NCBI RefSeq assembly: GCF_026230175.1
Contig: NZ_CP104208.1
Coordinates: 3,720,001-3,784,000 of the forward strand
Source of the DNA: Desulfovibrio mangrovi
Lineage (GTDB): Bacteria > Desulfobacterota > Desulfovibrionia > Desulfovibrionales > Desulfovibrionaceae
DNA: 64,000 nucleotides
Reading direction: 5' to 3'
Of the stretch, positions 1 to 9,397 are shown piece by piece; the first letter of the stretch is position 1; each line of letters starts with the position of its first letter. The translations under genes and the position numbers were made by a program. The notes under the pieces are model-generated. The model was not told where the DNA came from. It ran no database searches and saw nothing but the letters and a program-made list of their open reading frames with translations.

Positions 1-462
1 GCCGCGGGCAAGGTCCTGTCCGAGGTCTGGTTCCTTGGTAACACTGAAAAGTATGCGCCCTCTGTCATCTGTAATGAATGCGTCATAGTAGCCTGCATCT
101 TCAACCCAGTAGTCGAACTCTCCAAGGGCGTTTTTGTGAAGGGTATTGTATTCGGCACTTGAGATGTTGACGTTATCTCCGTTCATGCCGCCGGAGCTAT
201 CTGCGTAGTCAATGAATTTGCTGAGGTGCTCTTTGGCGGTCTGTGAGTGGGCGAATGACACTATGTTTGCCCGCCACATTTCAGTCAGCTCACTTGCTGA
301 ATGCTTCTTGATTTCTCGTATGGAAACGAGTTGTCCAAAGAAACCTTTCTCAAGACTTGAAGCGGCAATGTTGTATGCGTAGAGCCCCATGGCCATGAGA
401 GGAAGCAAACCCACGAGAAGACAGAAAGCAATCATTTTTGTCTTTAGTGTAATATTCTTCAT
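1..462 (-). CDS. Methyl-accepting chemotaxis protein, N-terminal part (truncated by window edge)
   Basis: The reading frame starts at 462 (ATG, preceded by a good ribosome binding site GGAGG a few bases upstream) and runs off the left edge after 154 codons. The protein begins MKNITLKTKMIAFCLLVGLL, a short positively charged start followed by one membrane segment (about residues 8-30), then a soluble, probably periplasmic sensor region. This layout is typical of chemoreceptors and of other Cache-type sensors. The signalling domain lies outside the window, so the chemoreceptor call rests on the N-terminal pattern only; a sensor kinase or cyclase with the same sensor module cannot be excluded. 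Confidence 0.6.
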   Translation of the reverse strand, partial: MKNITLKTKMIAFCLLVGLLPLMAMGLYAYNIAASSLEKGFFGQLVSIREIKKHSASELTEMWRANIVSFAHSQTAKEHLSKFIDYADSSGGMNGDNVNISSAEYNTLHKNALGEFDYWVEDAGYYDAFITDDRGRILFSVTKEPDLGQDLARG

Positions 463-911
463 TTCTTGGCCTCCGGAAGGATGGGGGCGTTTGCTACCCA
501 CGGTTATGTATTGATGTGTCTGTTGCGTGACAAATAATGATATGCATAACGGGCCGTAGTTGTGGATGTTTCCTTGCAGGCATGTAGCCCTGTTGTGCAT
601 GCTGCAAGGGGTTCCGGGCAGAGTTGCTTGAATTAATTGGCGGGCTCATTGGGTTGATTGAGCGCACCGCTATCTTTAATTCTATATTGTCGTCCATCTG
701 TCGGACGCTATTATATCCTCTCCCATGATCGGTCGCAGGCAGCCGGTGAGTGGCTGCTCCTTTCCGTTTACCCTTCCGCCATGTCCATCATGCCGTTCAC
801 CGAAGAGCACGTGCAAAGCTGCTTTTTCTTTTCTATAGGGATAACTGAGCGGGTCCTGCCGGATGGTCCGGCACAGGGCAGAGCAGCAATCTGCAACAAG
901 CGAGGTGCCGT
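463..911. other. Intergenic region between chemoreceptor and symporter operon
   Basis: This divergent gap of about 450 bases should hold promoters for both the chemoreceptor (minus) and the symporter operon (plus). I see no RNA gene and no convincing coding frame. A weak sigma70-like pair upstream of the symporter (TTGAGC near 658, TATATT near 682) has a spacer that is too long to trust. Confidence 0.4.
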
Positions 912-1163
912 ATGAAACCGGACATGAAAGCGTACTGGAAAACAAACATCGGTTACATGGCTGTACTGCTGTCCATCTGGGCACTGGTCTCCTATGTGTT
1001 CGGCATTGTGCTTGTGAACGAGCTGAACGCAATCAAGATGGGCGGGTTCCCTCTGGGGTTCTGGTTTGCACAGCAGGGGTCTATCTACGTCTTTGTCATT
1101 CTGATCTTCGTCTACTTCCTGCTCATGCGTCGACTCGACCGGAAGTATGACATCGATGAATAG
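912..1163 (+). CDS. DUF4212 family small subunit of sodium/solute symporter
   Basis: An 83-residue protein with two predicted membrane segments (about residues 13-35 and 57-77) separated by a short loop. The second is followed by a positively charged cytoplasmic tail (LLMRRLDRKYDIDE). This matches the DUF4212 small subunits that are encoded immediately upstream of ActP-like symporters of the VC_2705 type. The symporter gene starts 82 bases downstream with its own ribosome binding site, so the two are almost certainly co-transcribed. The family role is inferred from context: an accessory subunit of the transporter. No biochemical function is visible in the sequence itself. Confidence 0.85.
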   Translation: MKPDMKAYWKTNIGYMAVLLSIWALVSYVFGIVLVNELNAIKMGGFPLGFWFAQQGSIYVFVILIFVYFLLMRRLDRKYDIDE

Positions 1164-1245
1164 CGCTACCCGCGCAATGCGTCTCCCCGACAGGGGGACA
1201 GGCGGGAAACAAACGTGAACAAGCAGCAATGACGGAGAGTGAGCA

Positions 1246-3021
1246 ATGAGTATCCAGATATGGACCTACATCATGGTCGGCGCAACTTTCGCCGTATACA
1301 TGGGCATCGCATGGGCAAGCCGCGTACGTGATACCAAGGGCTTCTACGTGGCGGGCGGCGGGGTGCCGCCTCTGGCAAACGGCATGGCAACGGCGGCGGA
1401 CTGGATGAGCGCCGCCTCCTTCCTCGGCATGGCCGGGCTTATTTCCTTCTATGGGTATGCAGGCTGTATGTATCTGATGGGCTGGACGGGCGGTTACGTG
1501 TTGCTTGCCCTGCTTCTGGCCCCGTATCTGCGTAAGTTCGGCAAGTTTACCGTGCCGGATTTTGTTGGCGACAGATATTACTCCGGCACGGCGCGACTGG
1601 TGGCGCTTATCTGTGCGGTCTTTGTGTCGCTTACCTATGTTGCAGGACAGATGCGCGGCGTGGGCATCGTGTTCAGCCGCTTCCTTGAGGTGGACGTGAA
1701 CACCGGCGTGTTCATCGGTATGGCCATTGTGTTCTTCTATGCCGGAATCGGCGGCATGAAGGGCATCACCTGGACGCAGGTGGCACAGTACGCAGTGCTT
1801 ATCGTGGCCTTCCTCATTCCTGCCGTGGCCATTTCCATGAAGATCACGGGAACACCCATTCCGCAGCTGGGTTTTGGTTCCGCCATTGCTTCCGGACCTG
1901 ACGCGGGCATCTATCTGCTTGAAAAACTCGACCAGATCGGTACGGACCTCGGCTTTTCGGCATACACCACGGCCTTTGGCGCAGGCAGCAAGCCCATGAT
2001 CGACGTATTCTGCATCACCATGGCACTCATGGTGGGCACCGCCGGTTTGCCCCACGTTATCGTTCGCTTCTACACGGTGCCTACGGTTCGCGGCGCACGT
2101 CTTTCCGCCGTATATGCCATCCTGTTCATTGCCATATTGTATACCACGGCTCCTGCTGTGGGGGCTTTTGCCCGGTACAACCTGATCAACTCGCTGAACG
2201 ATGTGGCTTATACGCAGGCACCCAGCTGGTTCAAGAACTGGGAAAAAACCGGCCTTATCGCATGGCTGGACAAGAACGGCGACGGTATTGTGCAGTTCCG
2301 CAAGGGCGATGCCTTCAAAGGCAAGCCGGTGTTTTCCGGTGAAATTGGCAGAGACGGACAGCGTGTTGTGACCAACGCTCCCGTTGACAGCCCCAACGAA
2401 CTGTATGTGGACCGCGACATCATCGTGCTGGCTAACCCTGAAATCGCCAACCTGCCTCCGTGGGTTATCGCGCTGGTGGCCGCCGGTGGTCTTGCAGCAG
2501 CCTTGTCCACGGCATCCGGCCTGTTGCTGGTTATTGCTTCCAGCATCTCGCATGACTTCTACTACCGCATGGTCAATAGGCAGGCTTCGGAAAAGCAGCG
2601 GCTGCTTCTCGGGCGTATCATGATCGGCGTGGCCGTGTGTATCGCCGGTTACTTCGGCATCAACCCGCCCGGCTTTGTGGCACAGGTGGTGGCATTGGCC
2701 TTCGGGCTTGCGGCGTCCTCCTTCTTCCCCACGCTGGTGCTCGGCATCTTCTGGAAGCGCGCCAGCCGTGAAGGGGCCATCGCAGGCATGGTCAGCGGTA
2801 TCGGGTTCACCATGCTCTACATCGTGCAGACCAAGTTCATGGGCGTTGCTCCCTGGTTCATGGGGATCAGCCCCGAGGGTATCGGCTGTGTGGGCATGAT
2901 CATCAACTTTGTGGTAACGATAGCAGTATCGCATATGACTTCCGCACCTCCCCAGGAAGTGCAGGACATGGTGGAATCCATCCGCATCCCGCGTGGTGCC
3001 GGAGCCGCCATAGATCATTAG
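1246..3021 (+). CDS. ActP-like sodium/solute (acetate) symporter, VC_2705 subfamily
   Basis: A 591-residue polytopic membrane protein of the sodium:solute symporter family. The N-terminus (MSIQIWTYIMVGATFAVYMG) is the first membrane helix, followed by the family-typical FYVAGGGVPPLANGMATAAD region. Substrate is inferred from the subfamily to be acetate or another short monocarboxylate taken up with Na+. Unlike classic ActP, there is a polar insert at about residues 335-400 between membrane helices; it contains D342-K-N-G-D-G-I-V, which resembles an EF-hand calcium loop. The ribosome binding site is GGAGAG upstream of the ATG. It is preceded by its DUF4212 partner and followed by the DUF294 signalling protein and a DnaQ-like exonuclease, an arrangement seen around this symporter in other proteobacteria. 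Confidence 0.85.
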   Translation: MSIQIWTYIMVGATFAVYMGIAWASRVRDTKGFYVAGGGVPPLANGMATAADWMSAASFLGMAGLISFYGYAGCMYLMGWTGGYVLLALLLAPYLRKFGKFTVPDFVGDRYYSGTARLVALICAVFVSLTYVAGQMRGVGIVFSRFLEVDVNTGVFIGMAIVFFYAGIGGMKGITWTQVAQYAVLIVAFLIPAVAISMKITGTPIPQLGFGSAIASGPDAGIYLLEKLDQIGTDLGFSAYTTAFGAGSKPMIDVFCITMALMVGTAGLPHVIVRFYTVPTVRGARLSAVYAILFIAILYTTAPAVGAFARYNLINSLNDVAYTQAPSWFKNWEKTGLIAWLDKNGDGIVQFRKGDAFKGKPVFSGEIGRDGQRVVTNAPVDSPNELYVDRDIIVLANPEIANLPPWVIALVAAGGLAAALSTASGLLLVIASSISHDFYYRMVNRQASEKQRLLLGRIMIGVAVCIAGYFGINPPGFVAQVVALAFGLAASSFFPTLVLGIFWKRASREGAIAGMVSGIGFTMLYIVQTKFMGVAPWFMGISPEGIGCVGMIINFVVTIAVSHMTSAPPQEVQDMVESIRIPRGAGAAIDH

Positions 3022-3269
3022 AACTGATTCGCGTGTCCCGTGCTACGCGCACTCCCTGATAGCGCGGGGGCGGAACTGGTTCCGCTCCCGCCGTCACGGG
3101 AACCGGCGGCACGGGCAAGGTGGAGTGCAGTGAGACTGGCTGCATGTTTCAGGACAACCTCCCTGCAAGACAGGGGGCTGGACAGGGAAGAGCCTGCAGC
3201 GGGCCGATAAGCCTTTCGGGCCAACTGCGCAGGCTCCGGTAACGGCAAGCGCAAACAGGGAGAAAGCAC

Positions 3270-5387
3270 ATGGCAGACCCATCCAGACAGCCACAGTTGG
3301 CATTGGACTTTCTGCGCGGCACGCTGCCGTTCAGTGAGCTTTCTGCCGATGTGCTCGGCTGGCTCGCCAAGGCCTGTTCTGTTGATTTCATGCCCTCAGG
3401 CACCCGTCTTTTCGAGCGCGGACGTACCCGTCCCGACAGGTTGTGGCTGGTGCAGAAAGGGGCGGTGCGGCTCACAGGCGGTCCTGATGCCGAATCTACT
3501 CCCCAGACTGCTGCTGGCGAAGGCAGGCAGGGTAACGCCTCCGGGGAAGTCTCCGGTTCCGACTCGCTGACCGACGTGCGGGGCGAAGGCGCTTCCGTGG
3601 GAGCAGTGGCGCTTATGGATGGCGGCTTTGCCACCGCTGATGTGGAAACGGTGGAAGATACGTTCTTTATCACCATTCCCCGGGCTGTCTTCCTTGAGCT
3701 GGTGGAGCGCGAGCAGGTTGTTTCGCAATACTACATGAAGGGATTGCCCGAGAGGTTCGTTTCCAAGGCCTTTGCCGAAATGCGCGTTCGATGCGAAGGG
3801 CTTGCGGACGAGAAAGGGCTTTACCTTTTTGCCAGCCGGGTGGGTGATCTTGTCTCCCGTCCCCCGGTAAGCGTCGTGCGCGGCACTTCGCTCAGGCAGG
3901 CGGCCGCCTGCATGGTGGAGCAGGGCGTAGGGTCGCTGCTTATTCGCGAAGGTGCTTCAGAGGCTGTCCTGCCTGCCGAGCAGGAGAGCGGCAACGGTCT
4001 TTCCATGGTGCTCGGCGAAGACTGGGACGAGCGGCTCGGCAACCTGACGGCGGCAAACTGGAGTGGCGGAGAGCGGCTTGCGGATGATTCGGACGGCGAG
4101 ATCATCGGCATTGTCACCGACTCCGATCTGCGCAAGGCTGTGTCGTTGTGCATGGACTACGGCGCACCCGTGGAAACGCTGATGAACGCGCCGGTTGTCG
4201 CCATGGATGCCGAGCGTCCCTGCTTCGACGGATTGCTGGAGATGATGCGGCGGCAGATTCACCACCTGTGCGTTACACGCAACGGGCGCATCGTGGGGGT
4301 GATAACCGCGCACGACATCATGGTCATGCAGGGGCGCACTCCCATGTCGCTGTTCCGCGAGATCATGCACCAGCGTACACTGGAGGGCCTGCATCCCCTC
4401 GGGCAGCGGGTGGCCCACGTGGTGCGCGGGCTGGTGGAGGAAGGTGCCCGTGCCGGTGCCATCACCCGCATGATCACCGTGTTCAACGACCTGATGCTGG
4501 AAAAGGTGCTTTCGCTGCTGCAGCGCGAACTCGGGCCCGCTCCTGTGCCGTTCTGCTGGATGTGCATGGGCAGCGAAGGCCGCCGCGAGCAGACGTTCAT
4601 GACCGATCAGGACAACGCCCTGATCATCCGCGACACGGAAGATCCGGTTATCAGACGGGCTGCGGAATTTTACTTTGCCGCTTTTGCCGAGCAGGCCGTG
4701 CACCATCTGGATGCCTGCGGTTTCAAACGCTGCAAGGGCGACATGATGGCCAGCAATCCGCGTTGGCGGATGGAACAGGCTGGTTGGGCAGAGCTGTTCG
4801 GCAACTGGATTCGCAGGCCGGAGCCGGAGCAGGTGCTCAACTCATCAATTTTCTTTGATTTCCGTTCAGGCTATGGGCGTTCGGATTACGTGGACGGCCT
4901 GTGGCGTCAGGTGCTGGACGATGCCGCCTCCAACGAACTGTTTCAGCGGCATCTGGCAGCGGATTGCCTGCGCATGCGGCCCCCGCTCAGCTTCTTCCGC
5001 AGCTTCATTGTGGAAAAGGACGGCCAGCACCGTAACACGCTGGACCTGAAAAAGCGCGGCGGCCTGCCGTTCGTGGATTTTGCGCGGGTCATGGCGTTGC
5101 GCCATGGCTTACGCGAAACGAACACCATGGACCGTCTGCTCGCGCTGGAAGCGGCAGGGCATGTGCCTGCCCAGCTCGGGCGCGAGGCCCGCGATGCGTA
5201 CGAGTTCGTCATGCATCTGCGGCTGGTGCATCAGGTGGGGCAGATAGAGCGCGGTGAGCAGCCGGACAACCATATCAACCCCGCAACCCTCACGGACCTC
5301 GAAAAGCAGACGCTCAAGGAAGCTTTTGCGGTGGCGGTGCGGTTGCAATCCTTCCTCAAGGAAATGTTCCACATGCACATGGGATAG
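3270..5387 (+). CDS. Cyclic-nucleotide-binding/CBS/DUF294 nucleotidyltransferase-like protein
   Basis: A 705-residue cytoplasmic protein with four modules in order. First is a cyclic-nucleotide-binding-like domain (about residues 10-150), with a Ser/Gly-rich insert around 75-110. Next is a CBS pair (about 187-360), the first repeat of which carries an acidic insert. Then comes a DUF294 nucleotidyltransferase domain and a helical DUF294 C-terminal domain (about 555-700). The nucleotidyltransferase signature is intact: MGSEGRREQTF followed by D446-x-D448, the metal-binding pair seen in GlnD/GlnE-like enzymes. The family is expected to be regulatory. Its position directly after the symporter suggests control of acetate uptake or metabolism in response to a nucleotide; the target is unknown. 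Confidence 0.8.
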   Translation: MADPSRQPQLALDFLRGTLPFSELSADVLGWLAKACSVDFMPSGTRLFERGRTRPDRLWLVQKGAVRLTGGPDAESTPQTAAGEGRQGNASGEVSGSDSLTDVRGEGASVGAVALMDGGFATADVETVEDTFFITIPRAVFLELVEREQVVSQYYMKGLPERFVSKAFAEMRVRCEGLADEKGLYLFASRVGDLVSRPPVSVVRGTSLRQAAACMVEQGVGSLLIREGASEAVLPAEQESGNGLSMVLGEDWDERLGNLTAANWSGGERLADDSDGEIIGIVTDSDLRKAVSLCMDYGAPVETLMNAPVVAMDAERPCFDGLLEMMRRQIHHLCVTRNGRIVGVITAHDIMVMQGRTPMSLFREIMHQRTLEGLHPLGQRVAHVVRGLVEEGARAGAITRMITVFNDLMLEKVLSLLQRELGPAPVPFCWMCMGSEGRREQTFMTDQDNALIIRDTEDPVIRRAAEFYFAAFAEQAVHHLDACGFKRCKGDMMASNPRWRMEQAGWAELFGNWIRRPEPEQVLNSSIFFDFRSGYGRSDYVDGLWRQVLDDAASNELFQRHLAADCLRMRPPLSFFRSFIVEKDGQHRNTLDLKKRGGLPFVDFARVMALRHGLRETNTMDRLLALEAAGHVPAQLGREARDAYEFVMHLRLVHQVGQIERGEQPDNHINPATLTDLEKQTLKEAFAVAVRLQSFLKEMFHMHMG

Positions 5388-5433
5388 GCCCTGATCATCA
5401 AACCTGTAACAGCCCAATGGGAAAGGACATGCC

Positions 5434-6207
5434 ATGATGAGTACATCGGCATCCGCCACAACCGGTTTCACCGGCAGGATAGCAGGGCTGCTTCAGGCAG
5501 TCCGTAAAGGGCTGGGGCGCTGGACAGGTCCCGTACATCCGTTGCTGGAAGAGAACTATGCACTCTTCGCGGACTTTGATCAGGAACGGCCCATAGAGGA
5601 GTATTCCTTCGTGGTGCTGGACAGCGAACTCACGGGCCTCAATCCTTCGCGGGACGAAATCGTCTCCATCGGAGCCGTGCGCGTGGCAGGTTTCAGCATC
5701 AATCCTTCAGACACGCTGCACCTCATGGTGCGTCCGCGCGGGACGATGCACAAGCCCGCCACGCTCGTGCATCGCATCACGCCCGAAGCCGTGGCCGACA
5801 AGCCGCCCATTGAAGACGTGCTGCCCGAACTGCTGCGCTTCTGCAACGGATCGCTCATTGTGGGGCATCATGTGGGGCTGGACATGGCCTTTCTGAACAG
5901 GGCTGCCAGACGGCATATGGGCGGTTCGCTCGCCACGCCCTGCATAGATACCATGCGTCTTGCCCAGGCATGGGAACAGGAGCGCTGGGAAGCCTCGTTC
6001 GATCCTTTCCAGCCCAGCATATCCTACAACCTGCGTGATCTTGCCGCGCATTACGGACTGCCCCGTTTTCAGGAGCACGATGCGCTGGAAGACGCCATGC
6101 AGGCCGCCTATCTCTTTGTTTATCTGGTGCGCAAGATGCGCGGCGGTTCCATTCGCACCCTGAAGGACCTGTTCATGGCAGGCAGAAGCTGGCGCTGGTA
6201 TATGTAA
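5434..6207 (+). CDS. 3'-5' exonuclease, DnaQ/DEDDh family
   Basis: A 257-residue protein with the complete DEDDh exonuclease set: D63 and E65 in VVLDSELTG, D150 in GHHVGLDMAF, and H215/D220 in EHDALEDA. The usual first motif DTETTG is DSELTG here, but both metal ligands are kept. It is therefore likely an active 3'-5' exonuclease resembling the polymerase III epsilon subunit, with about 55 extra N-terminal residues. It starts 47 bases after the DUF294 gene and closes the symporter operon. Genes of this type recur beside DUF294 proteins, which suggests a nucleotide-signal or nuclease role linked to the DUF294 protein rather than replication; that is inference. Confidence 0.8.
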   Translation: MMSTSASATTGFTGRIAGLLQAVRKGLGRWTGPVHPLLEENYALFADFDQERPIEEYSFVVLDSELTGLNPSRDEIVSIGAVRVAGFSINPSDTLHLMVRPRGTMHKPATLVHRITPEAVADKPPIEDVLPELLRFCNGSLIVGHHVGLDMAFLNRAARRHMGGSLATPCIDTMRLAQAWEQERWEASFDPFQPSISYNLRDLAAHYGLPRFQEHDALEDAMQAAYLFVYLVRKMRGGSIRTLKDLFMAGRSWRWYM

Positions 6208-6445
6208 AGGCTGCGGAGGAGAACCGTTTCCGGCAGACGGGGGGGCATTATTCAGGGATGAAGTAGCTTTTGCCCGATGGGGCTTCAGTAGTGGTCAGGA
6301 GTATCCTTGTTGCAATGTGATTGGAAAGTATTGTATAGGAGGTGGTAAATTTGTTCGTTGTCTGAACATGTTAGAGGAATTTCTCTGTAGATTACACCTG
6401 AGGCTGGATTGTAGAAAATGACGTCATTTTCTCTTCGGATAGTCC

Positions 6446-7258
6446 GTGCGTAGCATGAAAGTTCATTCAATGACCATCACAACGTCATTATTGTCTGCCG
6501 TTGTCTTTCTGCTTTTGTCTATGCTGCCTGTTCAGGCCGAAATGCTGGTGCTGACCACAATTGAACCGCCGACCAACTATGTGCAGGACGGCGAGATAGT
6601 TGGGACGTCCGTTGATGTCGTTCGTGAGATACTCCGGCGAATGAATGTTGACGCTGAAATAGAAGTTAAACCATGGGCAAGAGTGCTTAATATTGCCCAG
6701 ACCACTCCCAACGTCATGCTCTTTACCTGCGGCCGAACTCAGGAGCGCGTTGATTGCGGCTTTCACTTCATAGGTCCGGTTGTTTCCCGAAAGCACGCCG
6801 TTTATAAAAAGAAAGAAAGCCGGATAACAGTGACAAGCCTTGAAGATATCAAACAGCAAGGGCTGGTCGTAGGTGGCGTCCACGACGACTGGCGAAGCTT
6901 GATGTTTGAAAGCAAAGGCCTCCGGGTTGATATTGCTCCAACTCACGCACAATGCGTGGAAAAGATGTTCGGCGATCGTTTTCCACTACTCATCGGATCC
7001 GATATTGAAGTGCCCGAGTGGCTTGAACAAACGGGGCGTCCTGCGGATTCCCTTGAAGTCGCTTTTGTCTTCATGGAAGCTCCCAGCTTCATCATGCTCT
7101 CCAAACACACTTCTCCCGCACTGGTGCATCAGGTGAGAGAGGTGTTTCGCGCCATGCAACAGACAGATTTTTTTGAGATGACGGCTGCCAAATATACTGA
7201 AATATTGAAGTATAAGTTGGAATATTCGCCTGAAAAAGGCTTCCATCGGCCCGAGTGA
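6446..7258 (+). CDS. Periplasmic solute-binding protein, family 3 type (orphan)
   Basis: A 270-residue secreted protein. A signal peptide is visible (hydrophobic stretch ending LLSMLPVQAEM), followed by the start of an amino-acid-type binding protein fold (VLTTIEPPTNYVQDGEIVG...VDVVREILRRM). A GTG start at 6446 has GGAT five bases upstream; an ATG at 6455 in the same frame is an alternative and would not change the mature protein. No permease or ATPase gene is near, so this is an orphan binding protein that may feed a distant transporter or a sensor. The ligand is not predictable. The 240 bases upstream are AT-rich compared with the neighbours and contain no clear gene. Confidence 0.75.
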   Translation: MRSMKVHSMTITTSLLSAVVFLLLSMLPVQAEMLVLTTIEPPTNYVQDGEIVGTSVDVVREILRRMNVDAEIEVKPWARVLNIAQTTPNVMLFTCGRTQERVDCGFHFIGPVVSRKHAVYKKKESRITVTSLEDIKQQGLVVGGVHDDWRSLMFESKGLRVDIAPTHAQCVEKMFGDRFPLLIGSDIEVPEWLEQTGRPADSLEVAFVFMEAPSFIMLSKHTSPALVHQVREVFRAMQQTDFFEMTAAKYTEILKYKLEYSPEKGFHRPE

Positions 7259-7488
7259 AATGACGGGGCTGCTGCTGGGGCCCCTATTCCGAATCGTCAT
7301 GGGCATGGGGGCATCTTCTTTTCCGTGATGTGATTATTCAAAACCAGGAACTCCGCGATGCTGCTGCATGTAGGACAGGCGCGGGAATTGACCGTGAGGC
7401 CGCTTTCCCGTATGTCCTGCCGTACAAAGAGAATCAACCGCGTCCGGTCGTTTCTGCCGGATGCGATACAGCATAGGACGAGCACCCC

Positions 7489-9210
7489 ATGAGCAATTCC
7501 CCCATCGAGTCTGCCAAGGAAAATGCAGAAAAGAAGGAAGGTCCGGGTCTGGACTTCATCCGTACCCGAATCGCAGAAGACAACGCCTCCGGCAAGTATC
7601 AGGGCCGCGTGCATACGCGTTTCCCTCCGGAGCCCAACGGATATCTGCATCTTGGTCATGCCAAGTCCATCTGTCTGAACTTCGGTATTGCCAGCGAACA
7701 TGAGGGCGGCAAGTGCAATCTGCGCTTCGACGACACCAACCCCGTGAAGGAAGACACCGAATACGTGGAATCCATCATGGAGGACGTGAAGTGGCTGGGC
7801 TATGACTGGGAAGACCGCATGTTCTATGCATCCGACTATTTCGACCGCCTGTACGAGCTGGCCATTCAGCTTATCAAGGACGGAAAGGCGTATGTGGATT
7901 CCCTGTCTGCCGAAGAGATTCGCCAGTATCGCGGTACCCTCACTGAGCCCGGCAAGGAGAGCCCCTACCGCAACCGTTCTGTGGAAGAGAACCTTGATCT
8001 CTTCCAGCGCATGAAGGACGGCGAATTCGAAGAAGGCGCTCACGTGCTGCGCGCCAAGATCGACATGGCGGCTTCCAACATCGTGATGCGCGACCCCACC
8101 CTGTACCGCATCCGCAAGGCGCATCACCATCGCACCGGCGACACGTGGTGCATCTACCCCATGTACGACTACACCCACTGCATTTCCGACTCCACGGAAG
8201 GCATCACGCATTCCATCTGCACGCTGGAGTTCGAGAACAACCGCGAGCTGTACGACTGGATGCTGGAAACCCTTGGCCTTTACCGTCCGCAGCAGATTGA
8301 ATTTGCCCGCCTGAACCTGACCTACACCGTGCTTTCCAAGCGCAAGCTCATTCAGCTGGTGCAGGAAGGGCACGTGCGCGGTTGGGACGATCCCCGCATG
8401 CCCACTCTTTCCGGTGTGCGCCGTCGTGGTTTTCCGCCGGAAGCCCTGCGCGAGTTCTGCTCCCGTATCGGCATTGCCAAGGCGGACTCCATGGTGGATT
8501 ACGCGCTGCTGGAATTCTGCGTGCGTGAGAAGCTGAACGCCGTTACGCCCCGTCTCATGGGCGTGGTCGATCCCATCAAGCTGGTTATCACCAACTATCC
8601 TGAAGACCAGTACGACGAGTTCGAAATGCCCCTGCATCCGGAAGATGAAAGCTACGGCACCCGTACTATGCGCTTTGGCCGCGAGCTGTGGATAGAGAAC
8701 GACGACTTCCGCGAAGAAGCGCCCAAGAAGTACTTCCGCCTGACCCCCGGTCAGGAAGTGCGTCTGCGCTACGCCTACTACGTGACCTGCACCGGCGTGG
8801 TGAAGGACGATGAGGGCAACATCAAGGAAGTGCACTGCACCTATGATCCTGAAAGCAAGGGCGGTTCCACCGCTGACGGCCGTAAGGTGAAGGGCACCAT
8901 CCACTGGGTTTCCGTCTGCGACGGCGTGCCTGCGGAAGTGCGTCTCTATGAGCCGCTGTTCCTGAAGGAGAACCCCAATCAGGTGGAAGAAGGCAAGACC
9001 TTCCTCGATTACCTGAACCCCGATTCCGAAAAGGTTGTTACCGCGTATCTTGAGCCCCGTCTCGCTACGTATGAACCCGGTACCCGCGTCCAGTTTGAGC
9101 GCCTTGGCTACTACTGCGTGGACAAGGATTCCCGCCCCGGCAAGCCGGTGTTCACCCGCACTGCCACCCTGCGTGACAGCTGGGCCCGCGTGGAGCGCAA
9201 CCAGAAGTAG
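7489..9210 (+). CDS. glnS: Glutamine-tRNA ligase
   Basis: A 573-residue class I aminoacyl-tRNA synthetase. The HIGH-type motif is H54-L-G-H after [10 protein letters not shown], and the KMSKS-type motif is VLSKR at 281-285, followed by the [18 protein letters not shown] segment characteristic of GlnRS. The C-terminal anticodon-binding beta-barrels (roughly residues 340-560) are complete, and the length matches the bacterial enzyme. It charges tRNA-Gln directly with glutamine in the cytoplasm. The N-terminus is about 20 residues longer than in E. coli. A rho-independent terminator follows at 9247. Confidence 0.97.
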   Translation: MSNSPIESAKENAEKKEGPGLDFIRTRIAEDNASGKYQGRVHTRFPPEPNGYLHLGHAKSICLNFGIASEHEGGKCNLRFDDTNPVKEDTEYVESIMEDVKWLGYDWEDRMFYASDYFDRLYELAIQLIKDGKAYVDSLSAEEIRQYRGTLTEPGKESPYRNRSVEENLDLFQRMKDGEFEEGAHVLRAKIDMAASNIVMRDPTLYRIRKAHHHRTGDTWCIYPMYDYTHCISDSTEGITHSICTLEFENNRELYDWMLETLGLYRPQQIEFARLNLTYTVLSKRKLIQLVQEGHVRGWDDPRMPTLSGVRRRGFPPEALREFCSRIGIAKADSMVDYALLEFCVREKLNAVTPRLMGVVDPIKLVITNYPEDQYDEFEMPLHPEDESYGTRTMRFGRELWIENDDFREEAPKKYFRLTPGQEVRLRYAYYVTCTGVVKDDEGNIKEVHCTYDPESKGGSTADGRKVKGTIHWVSVCDGVPAEVRLYEPLFLKENPNQVEEGKTFLDYLNPDSEKVVTAYLEPRLATYEPGTRVQFERLGYYCVDKDSRPGKPVFTRTATLRDSWARVERNQK

Positions 9211-9246
9211 CTGAATGCGGCTGGTGCTGCAGAGATGACAATAAGG

Positions 9247-9277
9247 AAAGGCTGTCCGGCAACGGGCAGCCTTTCTT
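9247..9277 (+). terminator. Rho-independent terminator after glnS
   Basis: An inverted repeat AAAGGCTGTCC / GGGCAGCCTTT with a six-base loop is followed by a T-rich run (TTTCTTCG). It lies 36 bases after the glnS stop codon. Confidence 0.8.
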
Positions 9278-9397
9278 CGTGCATGGAAGAGGGCGTGGTC
9301 ATGTTGTATTATGATGGGGGTGGTGTTACTGTCTAAAATTGAATTCAAATCTATGATTCCAGTCTGTTGCATGCGGTGGGGAATGCGGGGTGAACAA

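Noticed and set aside
7300-7488. Possible small cysteine-containing minus-strand gene before glnS
   Set aside because: The short frame lacks a normal start with ribosome binding site and a recognisable family; not enough to support a gene.
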